DNA of 64,000 nt from Elephas maximus indicus (Eukaryota > Chordata > Mammalia > Proboscidea > Elephantidae). The stretch is taken from contig NC_064835.1 of NCBI RefSeq assembly GCF_024166365.1, positions 59,128,607 through 59,192,606 on the forward strand, given 5' to 3'. This document shows, in pieces, positions 11,748 through 24,530 of the stretch. Both the position numbers and the translations under genes were made by a program. Every line of letters begins with the position of its first letter. The stretch's first letter is position 1. The notes under the pieces were generated by a model. It ran no database searches. It was given only the letters and a program-made list of their open reading frames with translations, and was not told where the DNA came from.

Positions 11748-13012
11748 TTTTTTTTTTAATTTTTTATTATTTATTAGGTGAAAGTTTACAGAGCAAATTA
11801 GTTTCCCATTTGATAGTGTGTACATGAAGTGATCCTTGACATTAGCTTCATTCCTTACAATAAGCCAGCACTCCACCATTTCTGTCCTAGTTTCTTAATT
11901 TCCTTTTGTCCTGATTTTCTAACCTTTTTTGCCTTCTCATCTTTGCTTTTGGGTGAATGTTGTCTGTTTGATCTCATATAATTGATTGTTCCAAGGAGCA
12001 CGTTCCTCTTGGGTGTCATTGTTTATTTTATGGGCCCGTCTATGGTTTGGTTGAAGGTGGTCTCTGGGAATGGCTTCAGTTCCAGTTCAGAAGGATGTCT
12101 GTCTTAGGGCTATAGTCTCTGGGGTTTCTCCAGTCTCTGACTGACCAGTAAGTATGGTCTTTTTTTGTGAATTTGATTTTTTGTTCTGAAATTTTTCTCC
12201 TGCTCTGCCCAGGCCCCTCTCTTGTGATCCCAGTCAGTGGTGGGTGGTGATAGCCAGGCACCATCTAGTTCTTCTGGTCTCAAGATTGTGTAGGGTGTGG
12301 TTTATATGATCCTTTAATCCATTGGACTAATTGTTCCTTTGGGTTTTTGGTTTTCTTCATTGTCCTTTGCTCTGAACAATAAAAGACCAATAGTTGTATC
12401 TTAGATAGCTGCTTGCAAGCTTTTAAGACCTCAGATGCTACTTTGTCTTTATGGACTAAGTTGTGCCAATTGATATAGGTGTCTCCCAAGTCTATGGTCC
12501 TTCACCTTTGAGCCTAGGAGCTTCAGTCTGTGAGGTGTTTGGTTATGTCTAAGAAGTTGCCCTGACTATAGCCCTTGTGTGCTCTACTATCTATTAATAG
12601 ACAGCACCTACAGCTATATATGTAGAAATATCCAGCACAAAACCCATATCTGCAGCTGGGTATGTTCCCACACACTCCCTCACCCTTACCTCTTGGCATA
12701 ACTGTCTACTATGTACCCATTTGCAAATTATTGTTTGTTAATACTATTGTGGCAAGATTGTCTATGCTACAGTAATTTTTGTTGCTGCTCTTTGTTTTTA
12801 TATTCTTCTCCTTGACCTCCCATGCCTTGGCCATGTTTTGCTGACTTCCTCCATATCGTGTATTGCCTTTCCCTTCACCAATATTAACATGTATTTTCTA
12901 TTTGGTAATTTTCCCTCCCTCCCCATATCCCTGCTAACTATAACTGAATTTTTTTTTTCCTCCAGGTGTAAACAATCTCTGTTTCTTTATAATAGTGTCT
13001 TTCTTACTTTTC
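11748..13012 (-). mobile_element. L1 3' UTR, 5'-truncated
   Basis: Begins on the plus strand with a T run and ATTAGGTGAAAGTTTACAGA. It carries the same ordered blocks as the 33.2-34.3 kb L1: TTATTTTATGGGCCCGTCTA, TTTCTCCAGTCTCTGACTG, GCACCATCTAGTTCTTCTGG, TAAGACCTCAGATGCTACT. About 1.26 kb of 3' UTR with no ORF2 left. A SINE begins directly at its truncated end. Confidence 0.8.
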
Positions 13013-13017
13013 GAAGG

Positions 13018-13210
13018 GTACCTGGTGGTGCAGTGGCTAACTGCTCAGCTGCTAACTGAAACATCAGCAGCTTGAACCCACTAGCCTCGGGAGAAAGATA
13101 TGGCAGTCAGCTTCTGTAAAGATTATGGTCTCGGAAACCCTATGGGGGCAGTTCTACTTTGTCACATGGAGTCACTATGAGTTGGAATCAACTCCACAGC
13201 AACAGGTTTT
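13018..13210 (+). repeat. AfroSINE-type SINE, long variant
   Basis: Head GGTACCTGGTGGTGCAGTGG. The extra internal segment (AGATATGGCAGTCAGCTTCT ... AAGATTATGGTC) marks the long variant. Tail CAACTCCACAGCAACAGG. Confidence 0.88.
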
Positions 13211-13456
13211 AGGAGTTTTTTTTTTCTTAGTTTTTGTTCCTTCTCTTTTCCTGTGATAGTTATTGTTTATTTTATTAATAAAAATTAAAAAAGTAGGATT
13301 TTTTTTCCTGATTTTTTTTTCTGTGAATGCCATTATTCTTTCTGGGAACACTTAATTGCCCTCTTTAGTAAAAAGATGTTATGGTACAGGAATCTGGGAG
13401 CCCGTAATAATTATTTTATTAAGACACTCAACAACTCCTAAAACTGGCCATCCAAA

Positions 13457-13601
13457 AACTAAAACCCATTACCATTGAGTTGATGCTGACTCATAGTGAC
13501 CTTATGGAACACAGTAGAACTGTTCCATAGGGTTTCCTAGAAGCAGCTGGTAGATTCAAGCTGCCACTCTTTTGGTCAACAGTTGAGCTCTTAACTACTG
13601 A
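13457..13601 (-). repeat. AfroSINE-type SINE
   Basis: Reverse copy: ACCCATTACCATTGAGTTGA tail first, TTGAGCTCTTAACTACTGAC head last. Confidence 0.88.
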
Positions 13602-13612
13602 CCATAAAAAAA

Positions 13613-13658
13613 AACAAGAAACCAGACTTGTTGCCGTCAAGTCAATTCCAACTCATAA
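13613..13658 (-). repeat. SINE tail fragment
   Basis: Only the last about 35 bases of the SINE (TTGTTGCCGTCAAGTCAATT...) in reverse, directly after the previous SINE and an A run. A severe 5' truncation. Confidence 0.7.
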
Positions 13659-15025
13659 ATTCAGTTAACAAATGTGGACTAGGTGTAGATATGGGTCACA
13701 GCACAAGTCTGTTCATTCTAGTTGAACAACAGTTTTTGAACCTCCGCTGTAATATTAAGACCTATGGTATCAAGTGTTCAGAACGTGTAAAATACTATCT
13801 TTACTCATAAGTACCTCACCAACCAGTGGAGTAACATAATGTCAGTACATTTAGACAGTTGACACAAGTCTTCACAATTTTAAAACAAGGTTTTTTTTTT
13901 TTTCTTTCAAGACTCTAAATATTTCACATATTTCTTAGTATTACACCCCTAGACAAAATTTACTGCAGCAGAGATATGTACAAGGTACTATAAGAATAGA
14001 GAAGAACAGTAGCTATCCAAGTTTGATTTCACAATATTCCTCAGAAGAGGTAATAGATGAATTGATTATTCAAAGAAGAAAAAATTATGGAGTACATACT
14101 AACAAAGAGAATTGCCTGAGAAGTGTCTGGGAACTAAAATGAAAACAGAAGAGATAACACTAAGGAACTCAGCACACGTTGGAATGGTAAGTAACGGCAA
14201 GTTCTTAGAGGGTCTTATATGCTATGCCAATAATTGAGAACGTAAAGGAGAGAGGTTAACAACTAGAATTAAGTGTATTTTAAGAAACCGAATGTTGTAA
14301 TACAGTTTTTCTTTTTGGATTAAATACTGTGGCAGAATGTAGAAGATATATTTTAAACACATGAGATTAAAACCTGCTTCCATTAATTCTATTCTGACAG
14401 AAAATCTGATAGAAGAAATTGAAATAGTTAAGGTGAAACCTCACATTGGGCAGTGGTCAGGTAGAAAGTAGGAGGGTGACTTGATATATAATGAAAGTTT
14501 GACACTGACAGCTATTAAAATGTAATATGGACAGTTGTCAGGAGTGGGAGTCAGAAGAGTGCAGAAAAGTCAAAACAAGTAAACAACAATGACAAAAAAG
14601 CTCAGGCTTCTCAACACAGCAGCTATACACATGGAATTGTCACCAAATGGGAAAGTAAATACATGTAAATTAACTTGTTTGGGGAGGTGTTATGATTTTA
14701 CTTTTGAACCTTTTAAGTAAGTTACCTATTTAGAGAGCAGTAGGGTTTTTTTTTTTTTTGGGGGGGGTTTATACTCTGAAGCTCTAGGGAGATGTCAAAG
14801 TAAGAAAGAATGACTCAGTTCATTCTCTTAAAGGTACAATTATGACCTTGCAGATCTCCCAGGGATTATATGTCAACTGAGAAGACAGCTAGGGAAAGCC
14901 AGAACTCTGGTGAAAATTAACATTTTTGGAGTTGATAAAGAGAATATGAAGGGCATTGGCTATGATGTTGAATAGGCTTCAGCAGAGCTGCTCGAATAAG
15001 ATAGACTAGGAAGAAAGGCCTATTT
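13659..15025. other. Unique AT-rich sequence, no gene seen
   Basis: Contains homopolymer runs (T at 13889-13903, T then G at 14746-14767). No recognised repeat or coding frame. Confidence 0.5.
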
Positions 15026-15135
15026 CTGAAAATCAGTCGCTATAAACCCTATGGAGCACAGTTCCACTCTGACACACATGGAGTCACCATGAGTTGGGGG
15101 CTGACTCGACGCCAGCTAATAATAACAACAAAGAA
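15026..15135 (+). repeat. SINE 3' part with (AAC)n-type tail
   Basis: 5'-truncated copy of the variant reading AACCCTATGGAGCACAGTTC ... TGACACACATGG, ending AATAATAACAACAAAG. The AAC-rich end matches the RTE ends in this window. Confidence 0.8.
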
Positions 15136-15266
15136 GATACGATCTGATTCTTTGGAAGTGGGGCACTCTTGTGATAAGCAAGCTTCATCACTGACTCTTC
15201 TTCGGGCAAAAATTTTCTCTTCGGGCAAATTTTCTCTTCATCTAAGCTGCCTGATATTGTTTATAT

Positions 15267-15430
15267 ATGGATCCCAGGCGGCACAGTGGTTAAGCTCTCG
15301 GCTGCTAACCAAAAGGTCGGCAGGCTGAATTCATCAGGCACTCCTTGGAAACCCTATGGGGCAGTTCTACTCTTTCCTATAGGGTCATTATGAGTCAGAA
15401 TTGACTCCAAAGCAACAGGTTTTTTGTTTT
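15267..15430 (+). repeat. AfroSINE-type SINE, near full length
   Basis: Head ATCCCAGGCGGCACAGTGG, body GCTGCTAACCAAAAGGTCGG, tail ending GCAACAGGTTTTTTG. Confidence 0.9.
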
Positions 15431-15928
15431 TTTTGTTTTTTTGGTTTATTCTCAGTTATAAGAGTATCTCCATAGCACTCTTTCTATAGAGGACAGGTAC
15501 TTGCATCGCTTTCTTTAGATCTTTTCCTAGAGTCAAGAGAACTTGGCACTATGAAATGATCATTTTAACGTATACAATCATCAACAGCTTCATGACTCAA
15601 AGGAGCTAGTATGACATAGGAGAGGGGTTCACAGGCTTCTTTGAATTTCATATATTATTAAAATGGGAGATTAAAAATGGGTTTTCATCATTAAGTAAGG
15701 ATATATTAAAAAAAACACTTTAGTTAGCACCATCATTACATAAAATAAAGGCTAATAAGGTTGGAAAAGACATCATGTTAGAGCAAAAAGCTGTCTTTAT
15801 GGAGAACTTATGTTATATTTTCTTCTTCCATTTCCCAATTAGATAGTCACAATACTGTTCTAGATGACATCGGTGAATAAATGTCAATTGTCTAGTACAT
15901 AAACTACTTAAAAACAAGCAAACAAACG
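15431..15928. other. Unique AT-rich sequence, no gene seen
   Basis: No repeat or motif recognised between the two flanking SINEs. Confidence 0.5.
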
Positions 15929-16080
15929 AACCTGTAGCTGTCAAGTCCATTCCAACTCTTAGCAACCCCGTAGGGCAGAGATGAACTGTCCCACGGGGTT
16001 TCCAAGGAGCGCCTGGTAGATTCGAACTGCCAGTCTTTTAGTTAGCAGCCATAGTTCTTAACCATTATGCTATAGTGGGA
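15929..16080 (-). repeat. AfroSINE-type SINE, near full length
   Basis: Reverse copy with well-kept GATTCGAACTGCCAGTC (B-box region) and head TTCTTAACCATTATGC. Confidence 0.9.
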
Positions 16081-16344
16081 TAGAACTTCTTATAGTGCTG
16101 GATGAAATTTTCATATCCATGTATTCTGTTCCACTAATGTGACAGGGTAGGAGAGGAAACAGAGAGAGGTAAACAGGTGACCTCTAAGTCTTTCAGTAAT
16201 TTTGTGCTAGGCTTGTGTCTAGGCAAACATGCTACCAGTTTTTTCTGAATTAAGAAAACCCAAGATTTTATTTATTTATTTGTAATCCCAGGTCTCTCAC
16301 TGATTCCAGAATATGTATTTGGTGAAAATCATTTACTCTTTTGC

Positions 16345-16535
16345 ATGTGTGGAGAAATTTAAATCTCTGCTCTAACACTCTCAAGTTATGTGACCTCCTG
16401 AGATTAAATATTTAAATCCTTTGATTTTTATTTTATTCAGCTATAAATAGGGATAATTAGTCTATTATTTCTACTCCCTTTGCCAGAGTGTCACAGAGCC
16501 AAATCCTATAATGCATGCAAAAGTGCTTTGTAAAC
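16345..16535 (+). repeat. MIR-like SINE, diverged
   Basis: Weak match in MIR order: AAATCTCTGCTCTAACACTC, TATGTGACCTCCTGAG, CTATAAATAGGGATAATTAG, then AAAGTGCTTTGTAAAC. Confidence 0.45.
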
Positions 16536-16981
16536 TATGAATACTATGAAAATAAGGATGTTGAGAGGCATTTTGTATATTATCTTGTGGGATGACATAG
16601 GTAGTTGTTCATGTGTGTCATGTGTATTATCTGGTTGCACCTGGATTCAAATTGCATTTAATATCTAGTTAATTTAAGACTTTATTTGATAAACAAAGCA
16701 CAATAGAAGGAAGGAATTGCCAACGATGCAGTTGCCTGAGCAGCCTTTCTATAAGACGTGTTGAAATATGTCCAGGGAACCAAAATATCACTGAAAATGT
16801 AATCAGTAGGAAAAAAAGAAAACAAACAAAAACAAACACTTGACAGTTTAAGTCTCAGCAAAACAGCTTATCATTTTGTACACTTTTATTTTCACTCTTC
16901 TTTTTGGAGTACCATTACAGCCTTTCAGAGATTTAAATTCTTCACATTTTCAATAATAATATGCTACTAAAGTTGTCAGAT
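16536..16981. other. Unique sequence, no gene seen
   Basis: AT-rich, with an A-rich tract at 16810-16838. Nothing recognised. Confidence 0.5.
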
Positions 16982-17142
16982 GAGCCCTGGTGGCACAGCT
17001 CAGCTGCTAACCAAAAAGTCAGCAGTCGAAATCCACCAGCTTTCCAGCAGCTCCTTGAAAACCCTATGGGGCAATTCTGTTCTGTCCTATAGGGTCGTTA
17101 TGAGTTGGAATAGACTCAATGGCACACTACAACAACAAGGTT
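16982..17142 (+). repeat. AfroSINE-type SINE with AAC tail
   Basis: Head GAGCCCTGGTGGCACAG with a short deletion in the A-box region. It carries a small internal duplication (CCAGCTTTCCAGCAGCTCC) and ends TGGCACACTACAACAACAAG, the RTE-like 3' terminus. Confidence 0.88.
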
Positions 17143-17450
17143 GTCAGAGCATGGCCACAGGACTGCCCTCAAGCTCATCTTTTGTTCTTCACCACTCTCT
17201 AAAAAACTCTTGGAATTATTCTTGCTTCTGGAATCTCCATTGTGTTCAAGGTCCATTCTGAGGTTTCCTGTGCAAAGGCAGGGAGCCAGCTGTTCTCCAC
17301 GGAGATAAGCAGGCCAGACACCAGAGCCAGGGACCAAGGAACACACCAAAGTTCCTGGTAAGAACCCATTATGCTGCTGCCGGTGCTGTTGGGCTGCTTT
17401 GCTGAAGGGCTCTTTTTAGGAGTGTAACTTAACACTTACTTTCTAATTTA

Positions 17451-17652
17451 AGGAGTACCTGAGTGGTACAAACAGTTACTGCGCTCAGCTGGTAACCAAA
17501 GGTTGGAGGCTGAGTCCACCCAGAGGCACCCCTTCAGAAAGACCTGACCATCTACTTCTGAAAAATCAGCTACTGAAAACCCTACGGAGCACAGTTCTAC
17601 GCTGACACATACGGTCCCCATGAGTTGGAGTTGACTTGGTGGCAATTGGTTT
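17451..17652 (+). repeat. AfroSINE-type SINE, long variant
   Basis: Head GGAGTACCTGAGTGGTACAA. The body has the extra ACCTGACCATCTACTTCTGA segment of a long subfamily. Tail GACTTGGTGGCAATTGG. Confidence 0.85.
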
Positions 17653-18945
17653 ACTGGTTCTAATAATTAATTTAAAGAATGAAAGGAGGTGCAAGTAACC
17701 ACTAAGATGTTCCACTTCTAAAACAAATAAGACATGAAGTAAATATTAATTTGTGTCAACTGAGCACATAAAGTCAGTCCATGGCAATAGTTTATTCAGT
17801 GATCTTCACAACGAAAAATGAGTTCTCCTTGTGTGATATGACTAAGATTTCTGTTCAATTATAATGAAAATTATTTCACTGTACTAACATCATTATGTGA
17901 GAAAAAATAGTATAAGGGAGTGGAAAAGAATGGAATTTCACCTTAGGAAGGTAATTTGAAGATAAACACAACTTAAAACCAGCTAAGACAGGAAATGAGA
18001 AATAAATGAGTGAGTTAATTGCCAACATCCTAATAAAAAACCAGCTTGGTTTGCAATTTTAATATATTTCTTTGACTTAAAAAAATGAAATAAGACCCAA
18101 AAAGGGAGAGAAGCTGAAAGAGAGCCCCCGCATAGATTTCAGAAAATTTCTGCTTGGAACAATTAAGAACAAACGCAAAAGAGATCTCAGCATTGATGAG
18201 AATTGTTTAAATGCTATTTAATTTGGAGGCAGCCTTACAGATAATGTTCTTTAATTTCTCTTTGCTCATCTTTTATTACTAAGAAGATTTGCATGAAAAT
18301 TAGAACCGTGGCTGCTTTAGGCTTTTGTTTTATTCTAATGACCTGATAAAAACAAAAGTTATAATAGGTACAACATTATCTGATTCACCACAGAAAGCAA
18401 TGCTGTTAAAAATAAGACAGGGGGAGAAGAAATTGTCTTCTTTACTTGAAGCAAGGTACCTTATGTTACCTTGCCTGGAAACCTAGTCTGATAAAGCCCT
18501 ATTTTGTGTGATCTACTGGTTGGTTTGTTCTGGATCATGCTATATCTCTTCCTCTAGAAGTGGGACACCTACAGCTGATTGTTTCAGTTCAGTTATTGAT
18601 GCATTGGCGTTGCAGTGGAAAGGAAGGATAAAATCAACAGAATCTATGATAAAGAAATAAAATCATAATTCACTCCAATTTAAAAGAAAATATACTACTA
18701 TTAAAATAAGACTATTCATATTTGTCTTATACTTTGTCGTCTTCTGATAAGGGCCAGCTATGAAACACACGCGTTCTGTGTGCATTTTTTTTTTTTTAAT
18801 TACCTCGACGTATTGCTAGTTTTTTTTTCTGAATTTGGTTTGGACATTTGGTGGGTGCAGATCTTGTGTGGCCTGAAGCTTATTCAATTTGACATTAAGG
18901 AAACCCTTTAAGAAAGAGAATACAAATGTATGTATAAAGTATTAG
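17653..18945. other. Unique AT-rich sequence, no gene seen
   Basis: No recognised repeat or coding frame. A T run occurs at 18786-18799. Confidence 0.5.
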
Positions 18946-19112
18946 GTACCTGGTGACACAGTGGTTAAGAGCTCAGCAGCTAACCAAAAGATCAGCAGTT
19001 GAAATCCAACAGCTTCTTCTTGGAAACCCTATAGGGAAGTTCTGCTCTGTCCCATAGTTGCTAATGAGTTCGAATCTACTTGAAGACAATGGCTTTGAGG
19101 GTTTTTTTTAAG
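18946..19112 (+). repeat. AfroSINE-type SINE
   Basis: Head GGTACCTGGTGACACAGTGG, body GCAGCTAACCAAAAGATCAG, tail ending in a T-rich stretch. Confidence 0.9.
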
Positions 19113-19151
19113 TAGTTTTTTGTTTTGTTCTGTTTTTAAGTCGTTATTACA

Positions 19152-19230
19152 GCCTTGGAAACCCTATGGGGCCATTCTACTCTGTCCTATAGAGTTACTA
19201 TGCGTGGGAATTGACTCGACAGTAACGGGG
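19152..19230 (+). repeat. SINE 3' fragment
   Basis: Starts within the SINE at CCTTGGAAACCCTATGGGGC and runs to ATTGACTCGACAGTAACGGG. It lies 40 bp after a full copy in the same orientation, separated by T-rich sequence. Confidence 0.85.
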
Positions 19231-20779
19231 TAAGTGGTTATGTACCTGGGATCGGGAAAAAAGAAGTTACAAATTTATAAAAATCTGACAAATGTCACCA
19301 ATTCAAAAATCCAGAAAAAGAATTTAGATAATAATTTCATCTTTTATTACCTGGTATGCTCGAATAACATGTTTTTTTTGACATTTTTGGCTACCTACTC
19401 TATGATCACTTTTTCATACAATCATAATTTATATTTTTTAGAAATAAAAAAGATAAATTAATCTTTTCTCTAGCATGATTGATCAAAATCTCAGAGTATA
19501 AAACTACTTATTTCAGCTTCGCATTCATTATGGTAATGTTATGTAAATTTTTAGGATTGATGTCAAATTTAGGAAAACCTCTATCAAAGTTCTTTTATGT
19601 GAGTTGTAAGATTTCAAGGTTTTCCAAATTTTCTTGGGTGGTGACTAAACCTAAATGCTCTTTCAACTGACTACACTCATTAATACTAATGTCCATGGTC
19701 ATAGATCAAGGGAGATTTGGTCCTGAGAATGGTGGGAGTATTCCCAGAAACCATTTCTGCACCAGGATAGTGATACTTATTTTACGAAGAAGTGTATGTA
19801 ACCCATATACACGTATACTGACAAATTCTGAGTAACTGTATCCCCAGTCAACTTACCATAGCCAGACCCCAAATTGCTCACAGCTATTCCCATTTATCCT
19901 AATGAGAGTATTTGTTATACAGCACAAGTCAGAGTGGAGAAAGACAGTGGTCTTAGTGAATCACACTTAAAATACCATATTTTGAAATGATGACATGAGC
20001 AGATTTTAGGCTCCCCAGAGAGATACATGCAAGCAAGGGACATTGAGGCATAAATTTTCTTAGCTTCAGAGTAAATCCTGTTTGCCTCTGGTTGAGAGAT
20101 CTGAGGAGAATAAGGATTATAAAGGTAAAGGCTCACACTTGGGTCTGGTGAGCTGCCTCAAATGTAGCCCTATTTTGAAACACATTAAAAAAAAAAAAGA
20201 AAGATAGCTTTCAAGAATACTGAAAACTAAGATTGTCAGACTACTTGGTGTTATAAGACCTCTGACAATTTGAACATCGAGCAGTAGTCTCTGTTTAAAC
20301 TTCCAGTGTATCTCTGTAAATTGAGTAGATAAATACTCCCATCCCATTCCTCTTTTTGTGTGTGTTCATGCACACATGCTCTTGACTGAGCCCATGTTGA
20401 TTTTAAATAGAAGGAATGATGAGATAATAAATTATAAAAGTTGCCGAGGTAGAGTAAAAATCCTAATAGCAGCCCATGCTGAGAAATATAATTTTGTTCT
20501 ACATTGGTTCATATCACCTTGCCAGACAAAAGCTGGACAGTGAGAAGAGAGGGTTAATTACACTGCAGTTAGAGTTTCATTTGGTGAGAATATGCTACTA
20601 ATCCAAAATTGTAGCAAGAGTTATGCACATTGACCTGCTTTCAGTTGTAGGTAGGTACAGGAGGTCCTGCTATTGAACAGGAAGGAAAAAAGTAAACTCA
20701 AAGACAATTCAGCCATACTGTTGTTGGCAAATTTCAATGTCATTAAGACCGTATCTTGTTCAAATTAGTTAAAAGCATG
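19231..20779. other. Unique AT-rich sequence, no gene seen
   Basis: Short open frames of 60-76 codons have no recognisable protein features. An A run lies at 20187-20198. Confidence 0.5.
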
Positions 20780-21720
20780 AAAGCAATATGAGGCCCATTA
20801 AAAAAAAAAAAAAAGCTTCAAATAAGATAGGTGAAAAGATATTGCAAAGAATCAGAAAAAAAGTGTACTGCTGCAAATAATTTAATGAACAGGATAGAAG
20901 AAAATTTCAGGAAGCTGTATGGAATCTCAGATAAGAGTGTGAGAAGACAGATAGCAATGGAAAAAGAGAACTTCAAATAGAATACAAAAATGAGATGAAA
21001 AAGAAACAAATTTAAAAAATGCCTTCTACAAAAATAGAGATGATATTACTAATACAACCCTGAGAGTAACTTATAAAATGCAATGATAATTTAGGGAGGA
21101 GCATAAAAGCAACATAAAATTTGCTATGAAAAATTGAATATGGATGACCATGAATGAGAAGAATATCTGAAAAACTTAAAGCACAAAAAATATAGATAAT
21201 GAATAAAATGATAATATACAGTACAAAGTCAGAATCAAAATAAAAATCATTCTTATAGGAGAACAAGAACATATAAAAGTAAAGATACAATAGAAGAAAA
21301 CTGTTTTTGAACTGAGTTTATACACACAGGTAAGAAAAAAATCACTCTGTATCAAAGTAAAAAAATGTCAATTAAAAAATGTATACCTAGATACATATTT
21401 TCAAAAACTTTTAACTAAAAGTGTAGAGAAAAATAAAAACTACAAATGTCTAAGTTGAAAAAATGACTATAATAAACAAATAATAAATTGGCCTCAAACT
21501 TTTCTTCTTCACCCTAAATGTCAAACGTAATTGGAGAAATATGTTTAAAGGCTCTAAAATAACATCACTGTTACCCAAAAATATTATGTTCAGTCTAGGT
21601 ATCCTTCATGTACAAATATGTGATGATTTTTGCAAGAATGATGGAATATAACACTTGTGACAAAAACCACTTAAACATTAAAATAATGTACAATAAGATA
21701 TAACTCCCAATACTACTTGC
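20780..21720 (+). mobile_element. Possible decayed HAL1/L1 ORF1-type sequence
   Basis: A strongly A-rich plus strand with scattered L1-ORF1-like phrases, for example TATTATGTTCAGTCTAGGTA then TCCTTCATGTACAAATATG, where the ORF1 C-terminal region would lie. Highly diverged. It could also be simply A-rich unique DNA. Confidence 0.3.
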
Positions 21721-23189
21721 AAGTGATGTTAAATTATCAATAAAATACTGACATCACTAAGTAATATAATTTATTTTGTTTCTAAGCAAGTTTAATTATC
21801 CAACTCTTAAGAGAGCAACAATTAATTCTGTATGATTTAAATTTGTCAAACATTGGTTTCATATTACACGTTAAAAATTTTTGGTGGATTTTTAAAATAA
21901 TGAGATGAATAAATACAAATGAATATGATTCATGTACATGGATGCAACGTGATCACAGGTCACAGGATACTTCCAGGTTTTTTAATTGGAGTAATGACAT
22001 GAAACCCAACAAGCCAAATTAAAAAAAATAAAATGTGCTCAAGTGTTTGATACAGATCCATTAGATATAAGCTGGTCAGAGGGGTTCCAAAAAGCCTCTA
22101 CCTGGCGCATTCTCTGGTGTGAGTGAGTAAGGCTGGCCATATAGGAACTTCAAGAGTTCCCTTAAGGTCAGGCTGGGCTAGGGAGAGTCAGTTAATGTGT
22201 CCAATTTGTTCCATACATCCTTGATGCTTGGACAGTCCATAATGGTTAAGCCGTTCAAAATTGAGTCAGTGTAGAGAAGGAAGGATCTCTGAGTCAGTAG
22301 AGGGATGAGCTCCACCTTCCAGCTCCTTTTGTACCTCTTTAGAGAACTTACTAAAATTCTGCCCCTGGATTTAGGAATGAGGTTCAAAGACAGCAATGTC
22401 CTGAGGTGAGGAAGGAATTTCTTGCTAGCACTCAGGTTCATAACACCCAGTCAATGTGTTTCAGACTCACACCCTTAAAGAAGCTGTCTCCAGCCTTGTG
22501 GAACAAATTTCCCTCAGCTCAGCTTTTCCCCACCCACTCAAGAATAGGAAAGGGGGAAAGGGACTAGCTATTGAGGATACCAGCTCCATGAAGCTAACTT
22601 AAGATAGAAGGCATTTCTTGTACCTTTTCTTCCCTGAGCCTCTTAGCCCAATACATCACCTAAGAAGCCTCCAAGGTCTTTCCTTTCCCACAATTATTCT
22701 TGGCTTAGAGATGGCCTTTATAAGACAGCACAGACACAGCGAGGGTTGTCTCCAAATTGAGATACCCGAGTTTCAAGATCTGCTTTGTCCCTTAGAAAAA
22801 ATAGAGATCGACTATGATTTTCACTAATTCTCATTGAGTTTGATTTACCACTGAATGCAGCATGTTGTTGACTTGCTCCTGATTTTCACCCAGGTTGGTT
22901 ATATGAAGACAAGCAGAGTGTCCTCTACAAGTTCCCAGATAACAAGCACCAAATCAAGTTCAACCATAGTACTTTGGTTTACCTGTCAGTCCATGTTCTT
23001 CCTGATACCATGTTAACGTCACACAGTAGTAATAATTTTCATTTTATTCTCACCTGAAAGAATTTGTTCTCTAGAGAGGCAATAACCACTATAGCCTGGC
23101 TGATATTCATTTACTAATGATGCAGTCACAACTGGAGTTTCCTTCGTCTCTACGGCACTTTTCTGTCTCCAATCTCTATTATTTCTTCT
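21721..23189. other. Unique sequence; no gene recognised
   Basis: The 22080-22830 part is less AT-rich. Open frames of 87 codons (minus, 22441-22178) and 69 codons (plus, 22618-22827) resemble no family I know, and no splice or poly(A) context supports them. Confidence 0.45.
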
Positions 23190-23350
23190 GGAAAGCAATG
23201 TACTTTAGAGCTGGTAAGCTCAGGGGTCGTATTGCCTGGGTTCAAATCCTCTCTTCACCTGCTATTTTGTTATATAATTTTTGATAAACTTTCTCTGACT
23301 TGGTTACCTCATCTGTGAAATAACGATCATGATGGCAGCACAAAGTACAC
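23190..23350 (+). repeat. MIR SINE
   Basis: TATTGCCTGGGTTCAAATCC (B-box region), then TGACTTGGTTACCTCATCTG and AAATAACGATCATGATGGCA follow MIR order. An ancient mammalian SINE. Confidence 0.6.
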
Positions 23351-23982
23351 ACTCCATATTAACCATAGTTACTACATCTTGGTCCAAGTGTGTGCTACTT
23401 CAATTTACAATTGACTCCATTACACTTTATAGTATGATGTAATTGCAATTAATAGACCTTATCCACCTCCCTATGGGCATGCAATCGTGTTGTAAAATTC
23501 ATCTCTCTTTGAGGACCCTTAGTTAATGTATCTTTGCAAAACATTGTTGGTCATTTCTGCTGCTTCACCACTGTTGACCATTGCCTTCTGTCTTTTGGTA
23601 GAGTTCTTATATTTTACATATCTATTTAGATTACTCAAAGTTCCCTTTACCCTCCTTCTGTACTTACTCCCACAGAAAAATGTGTATATAAAATTCTTAA
23701 ACATAATGTGCACTGAACAGAAGTTGTTTAAAACCTTTAAATATCTACAAGGAAATGCATATTCAAACTTCTTAGATTATAATTAATGGAAGAAAAGAGA
23801 AGACTACATGTGTCAGAAATACGTCAGTGGTGTTCCTTGTCATTGCATCAACAGTCTGCAAGCTTCCAATTACCAGATTGGGACAGGGTGGTCAGACTGT
23901 GTAAGAGGACTTGGAGCATGAGGGGACTCAGTCACCAAGATGTGCTGCTGGAGAAGTTGCTCTTTATCAACAGGTATCAAGT

Positions 23983-24530
23983 TGTGATGGTTAGTTACGT
24001 GTTAGCTTGGCTTGGCTGTGATTCTCAGTGGTGTGGCAGACACTATGTTTCATCTTCCATTTTGCGATCTGATGTGAGCAGCCAATCTGTTGGAAGAGAA
24101 GTTTCCTTGGGGGTAAGGCTCGCACCCATGATATAACAAATGTTCTGGAAAAACTCTCTCTCTTTCCAATCCCGCAATCTTCTCAGTGTCTGACCCTCAT
24201 TCCTGAGATGTAAGACAGCAGTGGTCTCCAGCTTATTGCTTCAACTGAAGATTTTAGATTCATCAACTCCCACAACCCAGAAGCCAGAAGAGGCCTCTAG
24301 CCTGTTGCCTGACCTGCAAGTTTTGGATTCATCTGTCCCTGCAACCGCATATCCAATGGAGGTCATCATCATCCTATTGTCTGACCCACAGATTTGGGAC
24401 TTGCTAGCCCCCACAATTGCATGAGCCATTTCCTCACAATTGCTTGAACCATTTCCCTGAATTAAAACTCTCTCTATATATCTATATACATTTCACTGGT
24501 TTCCCCCTCTAGAGAACCCAGATCAAGACA
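23983..24530 (+). repeat. Solo ERVL-type (MLT2-like) LTR
   Basis: Starts TGTGATGGTTAGTTACGTG and ends AACCCAGATCAAGACA, giving TG...CA ends. Flanking pentamers CAAGT (before) and CAAGC (after) look like a 5-bp target duplication with one change. Inside are three imperfect repeats of about 70-75 bp (around 24225-24415) and a CTGAATTAAAACTCTC poly(A)-signal-like region. Same family as the LTR at 5189-6407, with no internal genes between. Confidence 0.65.

Noticed and set aside
22178..22441. 87-codon minus-strand frame that might be a retroviral or host gene piece
   Set aside because: I could not match it to any family; length and context are unremarkable. A protein database search would settle it.
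23786..24136. 116-codon plus-strand frame
   Set aside because: It crosses the start of the solo LTR at 23983, so it is a chance fusion of unique DNA and LTR.
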